Source: JAJRVM01 sp041752115
Lineage (GTDB): Bacteria > Planctomycetota > Planctomycetia > Pirellulales > Pirellulaceae
Assembly (NCBI GenBank): GCA_041752115.1
Contig: JBGSHS010000196.1
Span: forward strand, 1 to 64,000
DNA: 64,000 nucleotides
Direction of reading: 5' to 3'
Shown here: one piece after another, positions 1 to 10,200 of the stretch
Position numbering within the stretch: position 1 is the first letter of the stretch
Layout: every line of letters begins with the position of its first letter
Notes under the pieces: model-generated
Database searches by the model: none
What the model was told of the DNA's origin: nothing
Seen by the model: the letters and a program-made list of their open reading frames with translations, nothing else
Made by a program: the position numbers and the translations under genes

Positions 1-1
1 C

Positions 2-961
2 TGCACCGGCGACGCGGCCGTGGGCGCGCTGGCCGGTGCGGACTTCGAGATCGAGCCGAAAGGCCGCATGGGGCCATGCAATCTCTGGAACGTCTGTGAG
101 TGCAAGGATACCAACGCCATCAATACCGCGGCGGCCCCGACGGCAGAGCCCCAGCCGTTCCCGCGCTGTCCGTGGGCGCTCGACCTGACCGACAAGCCGT
201 TCCCTGGCCGGAGCAAAACCACGCCGGATCCGCTGCAACTCGGCGGCTGGTATTGGGAGAGCGGCTTCGACCGCCACCCGATTGAGGACATGGAGTACAT
301 CCGCGACTGGAACTTCCGCGCGATGTACGGCGCCTGGGACGCGATGAAGAACGTGGACAAAGTCCTGCCGAACCACCGCCTGAACTGGTCCGCCCACATC
401 CTTGGCAAGCGCGAGTCGCGCCGCTTGCTGGGCGACGTGGTGCTCTGCTTCGATGACTTGCAGAGCGACCGCGAATTCCCCGACGGTTGCGTGCCCACAG
501 GCTGGAGCAACGACCTGCACCTGCCCGATCCGCGATACGAAAAGGGCTTTGAGGGCGATGCGTTCATCGCACGGGCCAACTTCGGTGAGTTCCCGGCCCA
601 CCGTGAGCGTCGGCCATTCTGGATTCCCTATCGCTGCCTCTACTCGCGCAACATCGGCAACCTCTTCATGGCTGGACGTGATATCAGCGTGAAGCATGAG
701 GCGCTCGGCGCGGTGCGCGTGATGCGCACCGGCGGCTGTATGGGCGAGGTCGTCGGCATGGCGGCGAGCCTGTGCAAGCAGTACGACACCACACCGCGCG
801 GAGTCTACGAGCAGTATCTGAGTGAGCTTCAGGAGCTAATGCGGCGTGGCGTCGGGAAGAATCCGGAAGCATCTCCCGACTACGAGAATCAGGGCGAGGG
901 GCAAAAGAAACGCAGAAAAACACCGGACGGCGACGCTCCGGCGATGGAGCAATCCCCGTAA
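2..961 (+). CDS. FAD-dependent oxidoreductase, C-terminal part (cut by window edge)
   Basis: The reading frame is already open at base 2 and ends at 961, so only the C-terminal ~319 residues are present and the true start lies outside the window. The first residues (CTGDAAVGALAGADFE) and a later stretch (NLFMAGRDISVKHEALGAVR, MRTGGCMGEVVGMAA) match the dinucleotide-binding and C-terminal parts of the large FAD_oxidored family, which is very abundant in planctomycetes and is often found beside sugar-degradation genes. The substrate is unknown. The last ~35 residues are lysine/arginine-rich and look like a variable tail. The family call is good; no specific reaction can be named. Confidence 0.8.
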   Translation, partial: CTGDAAVGALAGADFEIEPKGRMGPCNLWNVCECKDTNAINTAAAPTAEPQPFPRCPWALDLTDKPFPGRSKTTPDPLQLGGWYWESGFDRHPIEDMEYIRDWNFRAMYGAWDAMKNVDKVLPNHRLNWSAHILGKRESRRLLGDVVLCFDDLQSDREFPDGCVPTGWSNDLHLPDPRYEKGFEGDAFIARANFGEFPAHRERRPFWIPYRCLYSRNIGNLFMAGRDISVKHEALGAVRVMRTGGCMGEVVGMAASLCKQYDTTPRGVYEQYLSELQELMRRGVGKNPEASPDYENQGEGQKKRRKTPDGDAPAMEQSP

Positions 962-1152
962 CGCCGGCAATCGGGGCCTGAACTTCCCTGACGAATGGCC
1001 GAGAATCGCGGAGATTCTTCTGTTCGGGTTCTACGGCACATTCCGCATCACGAGAATGGGGAGATACGAAGACCTCGCACGTGACAACGCCGGACTGGCT
1101 CGTCACGCTCACTCCACAACATCTGAAGCCCGTTGCCGCGTTTCGAAGGACT

Positions 1153-2676
1153 TCATTCAGTCAAGCATTCCGGTGCGGGACGCACTGCCTGGATGTCGTA
1201 ACGCGGGATCTGCCACTGTAGGCCGTCACTCTCTACGGTCAACATGCCGGCATCAAAGGTCACGATGTTCGCGCACCGGGCACGGGACCAGGGATCTGAC
1301 CAACCCGGCGCCGACCCCCAGACGATCTGCACTCTCGGGTGTGTGACCGCGTATTCATTCAGTGTCTCATAGAGGCTTGGGTCGCCCGGTACGGCCCAAT
1401 CGACGGGCAGCGTGTCGTTGAGGAAGCCCCAGCGCAAGCGGACGCAGTGGTGCATCACTCCATAATGATAGAAGGCGAAGAGTGCCTTGACGTCACTTTC
1501 CAGCCGCCGCGCCAACTTGGTGGAATCGCCAGCGGCAAGGTATGCCGCCATCTTGGCTGGGTCTCCCAACGGATGGCTCGTCCCCGTCGTCGAGGTGATC
1601 AGCAGTTCCGGGGTAATGGTCAGTGTCCGCCCTTGCCGGTTGAGCCGACGGGTCTTTTGCGGGGGCTTCAGGTCCACCAACCGGAAACGGTCCGCGTCAG
1701 ACACGCCTACTGTCAGCAGTGTCTCGCGCACATAGAGAGCAGCCACTAAGTCAAACGCTTCCAGCTTCGCAGGTAGCTCGTGTATCCTGTCGCCCGCAAA
1801 CGTTTCTATCACGCGCGAGTTGATGTCGAGCAGCGTTGCCGCTGCGGCGGCTCCCTTGGCGGGAAACACATGCAACAGAGCCCGTCGTAACCCAGCCGCC
1901 GTCTGGGACGCTTGCTCGCGTTCTCGCGCGAGCACAATCCGCCGCTCCTCCGCGTGGCGTTTCCATCGCTCGTTACGCATCTCCCGTAATCGACCGGGGG
2001 CCGCCAACTTGCGTACGGCGCAACGCATCGCGGGAACCTCCGCGGCCGTCCGGTCCAGCCAAAGCCTCCCCTCCGCATCACGATGCACGCAAGGTGTTCG
2101 CCAACCGCAAACGGACTCTTCGGTGATAGTCAGCCGATGCCGCGACAGGTTCGACAAGTACGCATTCAGACCGGCTATGTCCATGGGTTTGTCGACGGCA
2201 TCCAAGACCGCCGCCGCCTGGCGGAGCAGCGAGAAGCTGTAGAGGGAGCGATCGGCAAATGCCCAACGGAGTTCGGCTTCGGTCAGCGGCACGTCTTCCG
2301 GGACAGGATCCGGCGCAGGTTCGGGCTCCGTGGCCGCCGGAGTGGCCCGCGCACCCCGCAGTTCCAGTCTGAAGAGGCGGTATTTCAGTTCCGACGAGGA
2401 AAGATTTAGACCCCAGCGGCCTTCCGCGTCACGATACACGGGCTCCATGCCGTGCCAGGCCTTCTTGAGCGAGTAGGCCAGGTCGCCGGTCGCTGCTTCG
2501 ACGCCGGCGGATGTCAGACGGGCCGCCAGCAGTTCGCCGCACAGCGGCTCGCCGTGTTCCAGCAGCGCGACAACCATCAGGTCGAACAACTTGATATCCC
2601 GTCTTCCCACGAACTCTTCCAATTGTGGTACCGGTAGGTCCAGTCGGTCGCAGTAATGATTCGTCTTCGCAGTCAC
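1153..2676 (-). CDS. Uncharacterised protein with two HARE-HTH-like repeats and a coiled coil
   Basis: I do not recognise a named family. The frame stays open upstream to 2826, but the first 50 residues of that longer version are arginine-rich and unlike protein, so I place the start at a GTG at 2676 (about 507 residues). Two segments of similar build are visible. One (around residues 20-90) ends in VYRDAEGRWGLNL and the other (around 150-230) ends in VHRDAEGRLWLDR. Each is a helical unit followed by a short strand, resembling HARE-HTH-type winged helices. A charged helix rich in R and E follows (around residues 240-290), then a mixed C-terminal domain. It points away from the glycosidase gene downstream and ends 191 bp from the oxidoreductase. 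A DNA-associated role is only an inference. Confidence 0.55.
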   Translation of the reverse strand: MTAKTNHYCDRLDLPVPQLEEFVGRRDIKLFDLMVVALLEHGEPLCGELLAARLTSAGVEAATGDLAYSLKKAWHGMEPVYRDAEGRWGLNLSSSELKYRLFRLELRGARATPAATEPEPAPDPVPEDVPLTEAELRWAFADRSLYSFSLLRQAAAVLDAVDKPMDIAGLNAYLSNLSRHRLTITEESVCGWRTPCVHRDAEGRLWLDRTAAEVPAMRCAVRKLAAPGRLREMRNERWKRHAEERRIVLAREREQASQTAAGLRRALLHVFPAKGAAAAATLLDINSRVIETFAGDRIHELPAKLEAFDLVAALYVRETLLTVGVSDADRFRLVDLKPPQKTRRLNRQGRTLTITPELLITSTTGTSHPLGDPAKMAAYLAAGDSTKLARRLESDVKALFAFYHYGVMHHCVRLRWGFLNDTLPVDWAVPGDPSLYETLNEYAVTHPRVQIVWGSAPGWSDPWSRARCANIVTFDAGMLTVESDGLQWQIPRYDIQAVRPAPECLTE

Positions 2677-2915
2677 GATCAGGTCTTTCGGATTCGGTTC
2701 TCGCCCACCACGCGCCCCGCGGCGAAGCATACTCCGGTCGAGTCTACATCGTAAATGCCAGTCGAGACGCCCGCCATCGGGTGACGATCCGAAACGATCA
2801 AGCTCGCGCAACAACCACCTGTCCACGCCACATCAACGTCGTCAGGTGCCGGCTTCGAGGACGGCCACCTGTTCGCGGATCGGCTCACACCGCACGTGAA
2901 GAATGCAGTCGCGAG

Positions 2916-3115
2916 TTGCCGTGCCGCAAGGCCATAGTTTTCCAGGTACTCACGAATCAAGCCCCCGCAGCCCATTTGGCTTACCCGTCCGACCTCACCC
3001 CCCCGCTGTGCACGAAGTGTTCTGAGTTCCCCGTGTTTCTCGGACCTGCACGCCTCGGCACTCTCCTGCCGTCCTTTTCTGCCAATTCTTCTGCCAGGCC
3101 GCCAGCGACGCAAGT
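2916..3115. repeat. Imperfect direct repeat, copy A
   Basis: This ~200-bp stretch closely matches 22336-22549 in the same orientation. Shared blocks include GTTTTCCAG followed by a TACT-type run, GCCCCCGYAGCCCAWTTGGC, and CGGCACTCTYCTGCC with a following TTTTCTGCCAA. It lies between the unknown gene and the first glycosidase. Part of it resembles the 5' half of a tRNA, but no complete clover-leaf can be drawn. Confidence 0.7.
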
Positions 3116-3273
3116 GTCTGCCAAGGGACCCATTGCAGACAGAACGGAGATGAATGGTAACATGCTGACAGGTGGCGGCTTCGTTGTGCGCCGCAGTGGC
3201 CGTGCTGCTTGTCGCGATGGCAACTGGGGTCGCTGGCAATCGGCAATTTCCTGCAGGCTCGGAGGGCCAAGAA

Positions 3274-6200
3274 ATGAGTAAAGTCTGTGTATTCTTTGTC
3301 GTTCTGATAGCAATTGCTCGAAACGTCCTGGCTACTGACGTTGTCGTCGAGGGTGCCTTTGGCCGGATTGTAATCGACACCGCAAACCCGAGCGTGCGAA
3401 CGATGGTACTGCGTCGCGCCGATGGTACTCTCGAACCCGAATCGATTCTGTCCCCACGCGGCGTGCCGTGGCTGCGAGGAGTGCCTGACTGGGGGACCGA
3501 GGCGCTGACATTTGTCGTCGATGAACAAGGCCGTCGGTTCGAGAGCCGAAACAGGATGCCGGCAGCGGTGGAGAGAACAGTGGACGGCATCGTGATCCGT
3601 GGAGTCATTCTGACCGATGGGCAGCAGGCGCCGGTGGCACGAGAGGATTGGCGACTGACGAGCGAAGGTGATGACCTCGTCTGGCGCATTGAACGCACGT
3701 GGCTGCGAGACATGATCGTGACCAGCGCGGGAACCCCGGCGTTGTTCCTGAGTACGCGTCCCATCAATACCAATCCTTCGACGATACTCCCCAACTCGGT
3801 GGCCACAACGTTTTGGATCGCGCCTGAGAAACTGCGCGGTTGGCACAATCCGTTCTACCGCCCGGCCGAGTTCGGATTCGGATACAAGTTGGCGTGGGAG
3901 AACAACGTGGTGGTCACGGAACCGGGCGGCTGGGCCGTGCTGAAACTGTTCTCCGCATGGCAGCACCAGTGTGAGCCGCGGCTGACTGTGGAGGGCGGGC
4001 ATCTCTACCGGCGGGGTCATTTTGGCTGGATGAGCGAAGTCGGAATCGTGTCATCTGCGGATGCAAAGCAAACCTGCAAGGCCGGCGAGAAGGAAGCAAC
4101 CACGTTGCGAATCAGCTCAGTCCCCAGTGCTGCGACCGGTCATCAAGTCGCCATCCAGGCCGAAGACAGCAGCGGGAGCGTCGACGCGTTGCGACATTTC
4201 TACGGCGCTCTGTTCAATGGCGGCTGCGTCAACGATCAGGTCCACTACAACTTCGGTAACGAACCGGATGGTTGGTATTATGGCGGCGCGTCGTGGATGA
4301 AGGGTTTGGCGTTGCTGGCTGGGACGCCGAGCCAGGAACCGACCGCGTCGCATCCACATGATCTCCCCCGCGCCTTCCGCGACAACCTGCCAATGATCGC
4401 GGGCACCGAGTTCGAGCCGGGAAGAACTCGGTTCGGATACAACTCGGCAGGACATGGCGCAGTGGGGGGCGCTTACACCGATGACAATATCCATCAGATT
4501 CTCGGCGGTCGCGCGTATTACCTCTATTCGGGAGACCTGGCCTTCATTCGTCAGCAACTGCCGTTCTATCGGCGGGCCGCGGACTGGTATCTCGGAAACC
4601 GGAACGCCGACGGACTCGTTTCATTGACGCCAGCGCACTGGTACTACGACGCGATGCTGTCGAGCGGTGTGACTACCTATCACAACGCGTTTCTGTACCG
4701 AGCCCTGTGCGACTTGGCTCAGTTGGAACTGGCAGCCGGAAACGTCGCGGAGTCTGCCAGGAGGGAAACCGAGGCCACAGGACTCAAGGACGCGATCAAC
4801 CGCTTGCTGTGGTGGGAGGATGCCCCGGGCGGTCCACGGTATGTGGATTGGATTCAACCGGACGGTGCGAAGATCGCGTACGCCGCCGATCTTTGCCAGT
4901 TTCCGCCGGTCGCATTCGGCATTGCCTCGCCAGAGCAGGCTCGCAAGCTGCTGGCCACGCTGGACCGTCGCATTGCTGAGTTGGAGCGCGACTGCGGATA
5001 CGCTGGCATGGCGTCGCGGTCTGCCTATTGGCCCGTGCCCGCAGCCGTAAACACACATCCCGTCAACCAGGGTTTCGGCAACTACATGAACGGCGGCTCG
5101 TTCCTGTGCATGACCTACTGGGAGATCATGGCGCGGTGCGCTGCGGGTGATGCGGAAGGGGCGTGGAATCGGCTGTGCCGCTTCGCGGCCGGCACTCGCC
5201 TGACGGGCACGCACGGTTACATCGGCAACAACTGGATGATGCAGGATGGACGCATCGGTCTCGGCGCCAGCGATGAGCCGTATCTTTCCGACGCGATCGT
5301 CGTGCCCGCGGCGCTGGTTCAAGGAATCCTTGGCATTCGACACACCAACGACACGCTGGAGGTGCGGCCTGTATTGCCGGCGGCCTTGAAACGAATCTCT
5401 GTCGACGTTGTCCATCTTGGCATCCGAAAGCGAGTAACCATCGATGGGGGACAAGTGACTATCGAAAACCTGGGACGCGCTTTCCATCCACCGCATGAAC
5501 TGACGTGGCGAGTGACGGCGGGTTGCCCTCCGCAGACCGGCCTCGACATCGACCGCACCTTTGGGACCGGCCACGGTTGGACCGCTACGCCGGAGATTGT
5601 CATCCGACCCGGGCAAGGGATCGCGTTGAGGCGGGTCCCGACCTCGCCACTGGTCGGCTTGTGGAAACTAGACGACGCCCCCGGCAACACCGTAGCGAAC
5701 GGCAGTCCCTACGAGGCAGCCGGCACGCCCTATGGAAACGTGATCCTGCGGGCGCTCGATCGACATGGCCAGCCGGCTGCGGCGCGGTTTCAGACCGGCG
5801 CTCAGATCGTGGTCGACAACATCGAGCCGTTTACTTTTGAGCCGGACGAGAGCTTCACGATCCAAGCCTGGTTTCAAACCTCCTCCCAGGAGAACCAAGT
5901 CATCGCTGCGCGCCCAGGTGCCTATTCGCTCGGCGTGAAGGACGGCCGACTTTCTGCCTGGATCATGCAGGACGGCAATCAGTTTGTCGAAGCGGCTGGT
6001 GCGATCGTCGCCGCAGATGGCCAGTGGCACCATGCAGCGGCCGTGATTGATCGTCAGGCTCACTTGATCGCCGTCTATCTGGATGGCAGGCTGGACGGCG
6101 AGCCAAGGAGTATCGCGGCAACTGGCCGCTCGACGACCGCCTCACCACTCACACTGGGAGCGTTTGGCGGTGGTTTTCCCTTCGACGGATCCCTCGATGA

Positions 6201-6594
6201 GATCTCGATCCACCGCGCCGCGTTGAGGTCCGAGGAACTCTCTTTCTCGGCCGATATTAACGCTGTGCCGCCTGAAGTACTCGGCGCCCAGTCCGGCCGC
6301 TACACAACCACTCCGTGCGATTGGGGTCAGCCAGTCCGGCTCACCGCGCTCCGCACCGACGCCACTCTGGGCGACGGTACGATCACCGCATACGTGGAGA
6401 CGTCTGACGACGACTTCCAGACGATCGCCGCGACCGGATGCGCCGTTATCCCGCCCGGCGAGCACACCACCGCCCTGCCCAATCTCCCTCCATCCTGCCG
6501 CGCGCGTCTCGTTATCACGGTGGCGACGCCCGTCGACGCCGCCGTTTCACCGCTGCTACACTGGATCGAATTCATCGGAGAACCCGTACCATGA
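3274..6594 (+). CDS. Secreted six-hairpin glycoside hydrolase with C-terminal LamG domain
   Basis: About 1106 residues. The frame extends upstream, but an ATG at 3274 has GGAGGG just before it and opens a clear signal peptide (MSKVCVFFVVLIAIARNVLA). The middle (residues ~270-750) has the Trp/Gly/Tyr-rich pattern of six-hairpin glycosidases (GH63/GH78/GH95-like clans), with WYLGNRNADGLVSL and YMNGGSFLCMTYWE. A LamG/concanavalin-like domain follows at ~790-985 (VGLWKLDDAPGN, EPFTFEPDESFTIQAWFQT), then a ~120-residue tail. Expected role: extracellular or periplasmic polysaccharide trimming, with LamG as the sugar-binding module. The exact GH family and substrate cannot be fixed by eye. The stop overlaps the next start (ATGA). 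Confidence 0.75.
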   Translation: MSKVCVFFVVLIAIARNVLATDVVVEGAFGRIVIDTANPSVRTMVLRRADGTLEPESILSPRGVPWLRGVPDWGTEALTFVVDEQGRRFESRNRMPAAVERTVDGIVIRGVILTDGQQAPVAREDWRLTSEGDDLVWRIERTWLRDMIVTSAGTPALFLSTRPINTNPSTILPNSVATTFWIAPEKLRGWHNPFYRPAEFGFGYKLAWENNVVVTEPGGWAVLKLFSAWQHQCEPRLTVEGGHLYRRGHFGWMSEVGIVSSADAKQTCKAGEKEATTLRISSVPSAATGHQVAIQAEDSSGSVDALRHFYGALFNGGCVNDQVHYNFGNEPDGWYYGGASWMKGLALLAGTPSQEPTASHPHDLPRAFRDNLPMIAGTEFEPGRTRFGYNSAGHGAVGGAYTDDNIHQILGGRAYYLYSGDLAFIRQQLPFYRRAADWYLGNRNADGLVSLTPAHWYYDAMLSSGVTTYHNAFLYRALCDLAQLELAAGNVAESARRETEATGLKDAINRLLWWEDAPGGPRYVDWIQPDGAKIAYAADLCQFPPVAFGIASPEQARKLLATLDRRIAELERDCGYAGMASRSAYWPVPAAVNTHPVNQGFGNYMNGGSFLCMTYWEIMARCAAGDAEGAWNRLCRFAAGTRLTGTHGYIGNNWMMQDGRIGLGASDEPYLSDAIVVPAALVQGILGIRHTNDTLEVRPVLPAALKRISVDVVHLGIRKRVTIDGGQVTIENLGRAFHPPHELTWRVTAGCPPQTGLDIDRTFGTGHGWTATPEIVIRPGQGIALRRVPTSPLVGLWKLDDAPGNTVANGSPYEAAGTPYGNVILRALDRHGQPAAARFQTGAQIVVDNIEPFTFEPDESFTIQAWFQTSSQENQVIAARPGAYSLGVKDGRLSAWIMQDGNQFVEAAGAIVAADGQWHHAAAVIDRQAHLIAVYLDGRLDGEPRSIAATGRSTTASPLTLGAFGGGFPFDGSLDEISIHRAALRSEELSFSADINAVPPEVLGAQSGRYTTTPCDWGQPVRLTALRTDATLGDGTITAYVETSDDDFQTIAATGCAVIPPGEHTTALPNLPPSCRARLVITVATPVDAAVSPLLHWIEFIGEPVP

Positions 6595-6871
6595 CTGACA
6601 CGACTCGCCGCCAAGTCTTTGCCAGCGCCGGATTCGCCTGGTTGGGCGCGTCGTTGACATCTTCATCCCGAGCCGCGGAAGACAGTCCTTCCGCACCGGG
6701 CCAACATTTCAACGTCCGCGGTTACCATCAGAACATGAACATGTGGGCCTATCCGGCCGCGCTGGCCGGCGGTGACTTCGCGGTGGCGAACCAGAGCGCG
6801 TGGGCTGGTTGATCGCGTGCTGCGGGCAGCACGGGTGGAGTGAACATGATTGGGAAGGAGCGACGCGATGA
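6591..6871 (+). pseudogene. Remnant of a Tat-exported protein (5' and 3' ends joined out of frame)
   Basis: The gene starts with ATGA overlap after the glycosidase. It encodes a twin-arginine-type leader (MTDTTRRQVFASAGFAWLGA) and then ~35 more residues before a TGA at 6810-6812. In another frame directly behind it an open stretch (EPERVGWLIACCGQHGWSE) runs to a TGA at 6869-6871 that overlaps the next ATG, the same coupling seen between intact genes here. The simplest reading is a gene that lost its body and kept both ends with a frame break. The ancestral function is unknown. A genuine 73-residue Tat-leader protein is the alternative. Confidence 0.5.
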
Positions 6872-7222
6872 GATTGCTGAATTGGGCTCAGCACGTGTCT
6901 TGGGTCGTCGGAGTACTGGTATTGCTGTGTGCCCCACGCTCGCGTTCGGATGAACCAAGTCGAATCGCGCCGATGGGAACGGTCTCAGATGTCGTGCCAG
7001 AATCAGCGCCATCTGAGATGCTTGGCCGGCTCTTTCCCAAAGGGCTGCCGGCGGCCAAGTGGTCCCAGTTTGCTTCGCAGGGCATCACACAACCGGTCAC
7101 GGGAGTTATTCACCGACGTGACTTTCGACGGGAATGTGAAGCCGAGTTGTCGGTACTCCCGCTTCACGGCTGCACGACACGCCACTCGGCACCAGGCCAG
7201 CGACTCCCGTGACCAGCAGTGA
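6868..7222 (+). pseudogene. Truncated secreted glycosidase N-terminus (GH116-like)
   Basis: ATG at 6868 preceded by AAGGAG; it opens a signal peptide (MRLLNWAQHVSWVVGVLVLL) and a short region ending in PAAKWSQFASQGITQPVTGVIHR (quoted in parts: PAAKWSQFASQG and PVTGVIHR). The latter resembles the N-terminus of planctomycete GH116-type enzymes, in which a PVTGVxxR strand precedes the first catalytic-domain motif. After about residue 90 the frame no longer resembles the family, and coding character switches frames before stops at 7212 and 7222. The gene therefore appears truncated, with most of the ~700-800 residue enzyme missing. It converges on the GH2 gene 10 bp further on. Confidence 0.45.
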
Positions 7223-7232
7223 CGTGTTGTGT

Positions 7233-10200
7233 CTACTGCGCCTTGAACACGTGCTGGGCCTCTTCGAGACTCAGCGGTTCTGACGGGGGCGCGAAGGCGT
7301 CGGTCAATGCGTAATCGACGAGGCAATCCAGCAGGTATCCGGCCTCCGGAAAACCGCTGCGCAGGCCGGCGAGTACGTGTAGCGAGCACGTCAATATCTT
7401 GCCGCGCCCGATGCGTCCTTCACACACGAGCCCGCACCGGTTCAACTTGGTGCGCGCACGCGGATCGGGCCATTGAAATTCAGCGCTCCGGTCGAAGTCC
7501 GCCTGCAGCCCCCAGATGACAGGGCTGAAACGGCTACGTTCGAGTGAGTCCCTGGTGGTCAGGTCCAGCGCGTCAACGTGCGTCCCAAACAGCCGGAGAA
7601 ACTGGTGCGCGCAGATACCTTCGTGCGGGAATGCGCTGGTGGCAGGGTGATCTTCCACAACATGACCGACACTGCGCAGACCTTGTGGATAATAGGTCAC
7701 AGGCAGCGGGTGTTGCAGAGCTCCTGATTCTGTTAACAGTACCACATTACCTCCGCTGTGGGCGTAGTCGAGTACGGCTGCATCCACTCGATTTGTGACG
7801 ACCACGCGCGACTGGCCCGACTCCATGGCAGAGACCGCGTCGTACCGCGCGCTGAGCGTGGCCACGTCGGTCAGATTAACAATGCCGCTGCCCGAGAAAT
7901 TGCGCTTGGTAATCGGGATCACCCAGAAATCCCACGCATTTTCCTGAACGCATGCCGAGGAGACCAATTGCGTCTGCAAGGTCACTTTGGTGGCCTTGTC
8001 GCACGCGCGCGGAGTGAGAGTGATCTGGCCGACGTCTTGAACTTGACCGACGTCGATGTTGACATCATTGAAGACGGCTTCCTGCCATACCTGCGCGCCG
8101 TTGCTGACCCTCCAAATCAGTTTCCCGTCCTGGATAGGCAGTGCCCCGTAATGTGATATGCTCAGCGTGATCGGCTTGGTTTCACCCGCGCCGAGGATAC
8201 GTCCTCGCGCCTGAGCGCTCATGAGAATCACCGTCTCGCGATTGAAGTGGAGAAACGCCTGCGGGTCCGGGAATTTTTCCGGCTCGTAGAACATATTCAG
8301 TAATCCCAGGCAAGATGGATCACCTTCGACCCCTCCCGGCAAGTCCGTCATCAGCCAGTAGTTGTAACCGTCCAGAGTCGGGGACTTCCGCGCGTCCTCG
8401 TAGACGTCCTTCAGGTACAGCAAGAACGAATCAATCGACCTCTTGCGGATGTCGGGGTATCGTTGGGCAAGACCATAGTCTGCGATTTCCCGGACATGGA
8501 AGGCAACGCAGTCATTGTCCCGGATCACCCCGGTGTATTTCGCCGCAATGGTGAGGTCGGGCAGGCTGCCCGCGTAAACGTTGTTGAATTCGTGCCAGAT
8601 ATGCGGCAAGTTCTGCACTTTGCTGAAGTCACTCGACTTCCGGATCAGATTGCCGATGCGCCCATCGATAGGCTCCGTGACGAAACGAACGGAAGTGACG
8701 GTATCCGCTTGGCCGTTGATGAATAGCCTGAGCAGCGCGCCATCGTAGGTCGCTCCCACGTGATTCCATTCTCCAGCGGTCAGGCTATGAGTGGATTTCG
8801 CGACGTTGGACATCCACAAACCGATCATCACTTTGCCGGTCCCTTCCTCACCGTCCAGCGACAGGAGAAACGCTGAACCGGGTGAGGCAGCGCCGCAGGC
8901 GAACGGAGTACCGAAGTCTCCTTTCGCGAATGCCGCTGGTTTCAGCCAGAGAGATACGCTGAACGGCTGATTGTCCGCCGCAAATGTCGTCTTCGCCGCC
9001 GACTCCAGACTGAGCGCCGGGACGCCGGCGGAAAAACGCATGCTGCCACTCAACTCCGAAGCCGGCAACACGCCGGGATGTGCCAGATTGTCGTGCGGCA
9101 TGTTTTCGTCGCACACACCATCTGCTCCGTGGACACCTGCATCTGACAACTTGCCGATCACGGTTTCGTTCAGTCGCCAGTATCCGGAAGGATTCCAGGA
9201 GCGGACCAGTTCCACGTAACCCGCCTCGGGTCTGGCCAACTGCCTCATCTGAGCCTCCAACAAACAATGCTTGAAATAGGCGACCTCCGAAATCAGTCCG
9301 TGGAACGGCTGGTCGAATCCTCCGACTAATTCAGCGGGCCCAAACATACTGGCGGCTGTGACAATATCCGTCGGAAAAATGCCGGTTCCTTCCGAGCCGA
9401 TGAACAGGCGACTGGGATCCATCTCTTGGAACGTGTCGTGCGCATACCGAATGTAGTCCATCCAAGGCGCGTTCACGGTGAACTCGTTTCCGGCGGACCA
9501 GGCATACCAGGATGGGTGGTTGTGATGCTCCCGAATGATCCGCGGCACCAGTGACTTGTCAAGCGGTATGGTTTCGTCTTGTCTTGGCCAGTTGTTCCAA
9601 TAGGCTGGTGCCTCGGCCAATATGAGAAAGCCTGCCTCATCGGCCGCGTCGAAGACTTCTTGCGCCGGCGTATGCCCCAGGTAACGAAAGGCGTTAAAGC
9701 CATATCGTTTGCAGAGCTTAATACGTTCGCCATAGACCTGCTTATCTGGGACGAGAGTGCCCGTGATCGGCTCGACATAATCATCACCGAGGCCCCGAAT
9801 GAAATAGGGCTTTCCGTTCAAGAGCAATGTTCCGGTCTCGCCGGCCACGATCTCGCGCATTCCAAACCGATCTCGCTTGGCATCGATCCGCACCCCGTTC
9901 TCAAAGACGGCCGCCTCGACCTGATAAAGGAACGGAGTTTCCGGCGACCAGAGTTGCGGCTCCTTGACCGCGACGCTGACGACAGTTGCTTCGCTCTCGA
10001 CCTGACCGTCATCGAAGTGTACGAGGCCCTCGGCCGAGGACGTAAGCCCACCGTTGACCGGCGTGACGCTTACCACGAGTGTTCCATCCCAGGCGGGTCC
10101 CGGAACACTTCGTTTCATGATCACCTTGGCCCGCGCACTCCCCTTCTCGACGTTGGAAGTGATGAACAGCGTATCGATGTAATGGTCAGATCTCGCTTCA

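Noticed and set aside
2679..3848. A 389-codon open frame on the minus strand
   Set aside because: It runs antisense to the start of the first glycosidase, is Arg/Ser-rich and has no family motif; a GC-driven shadow.
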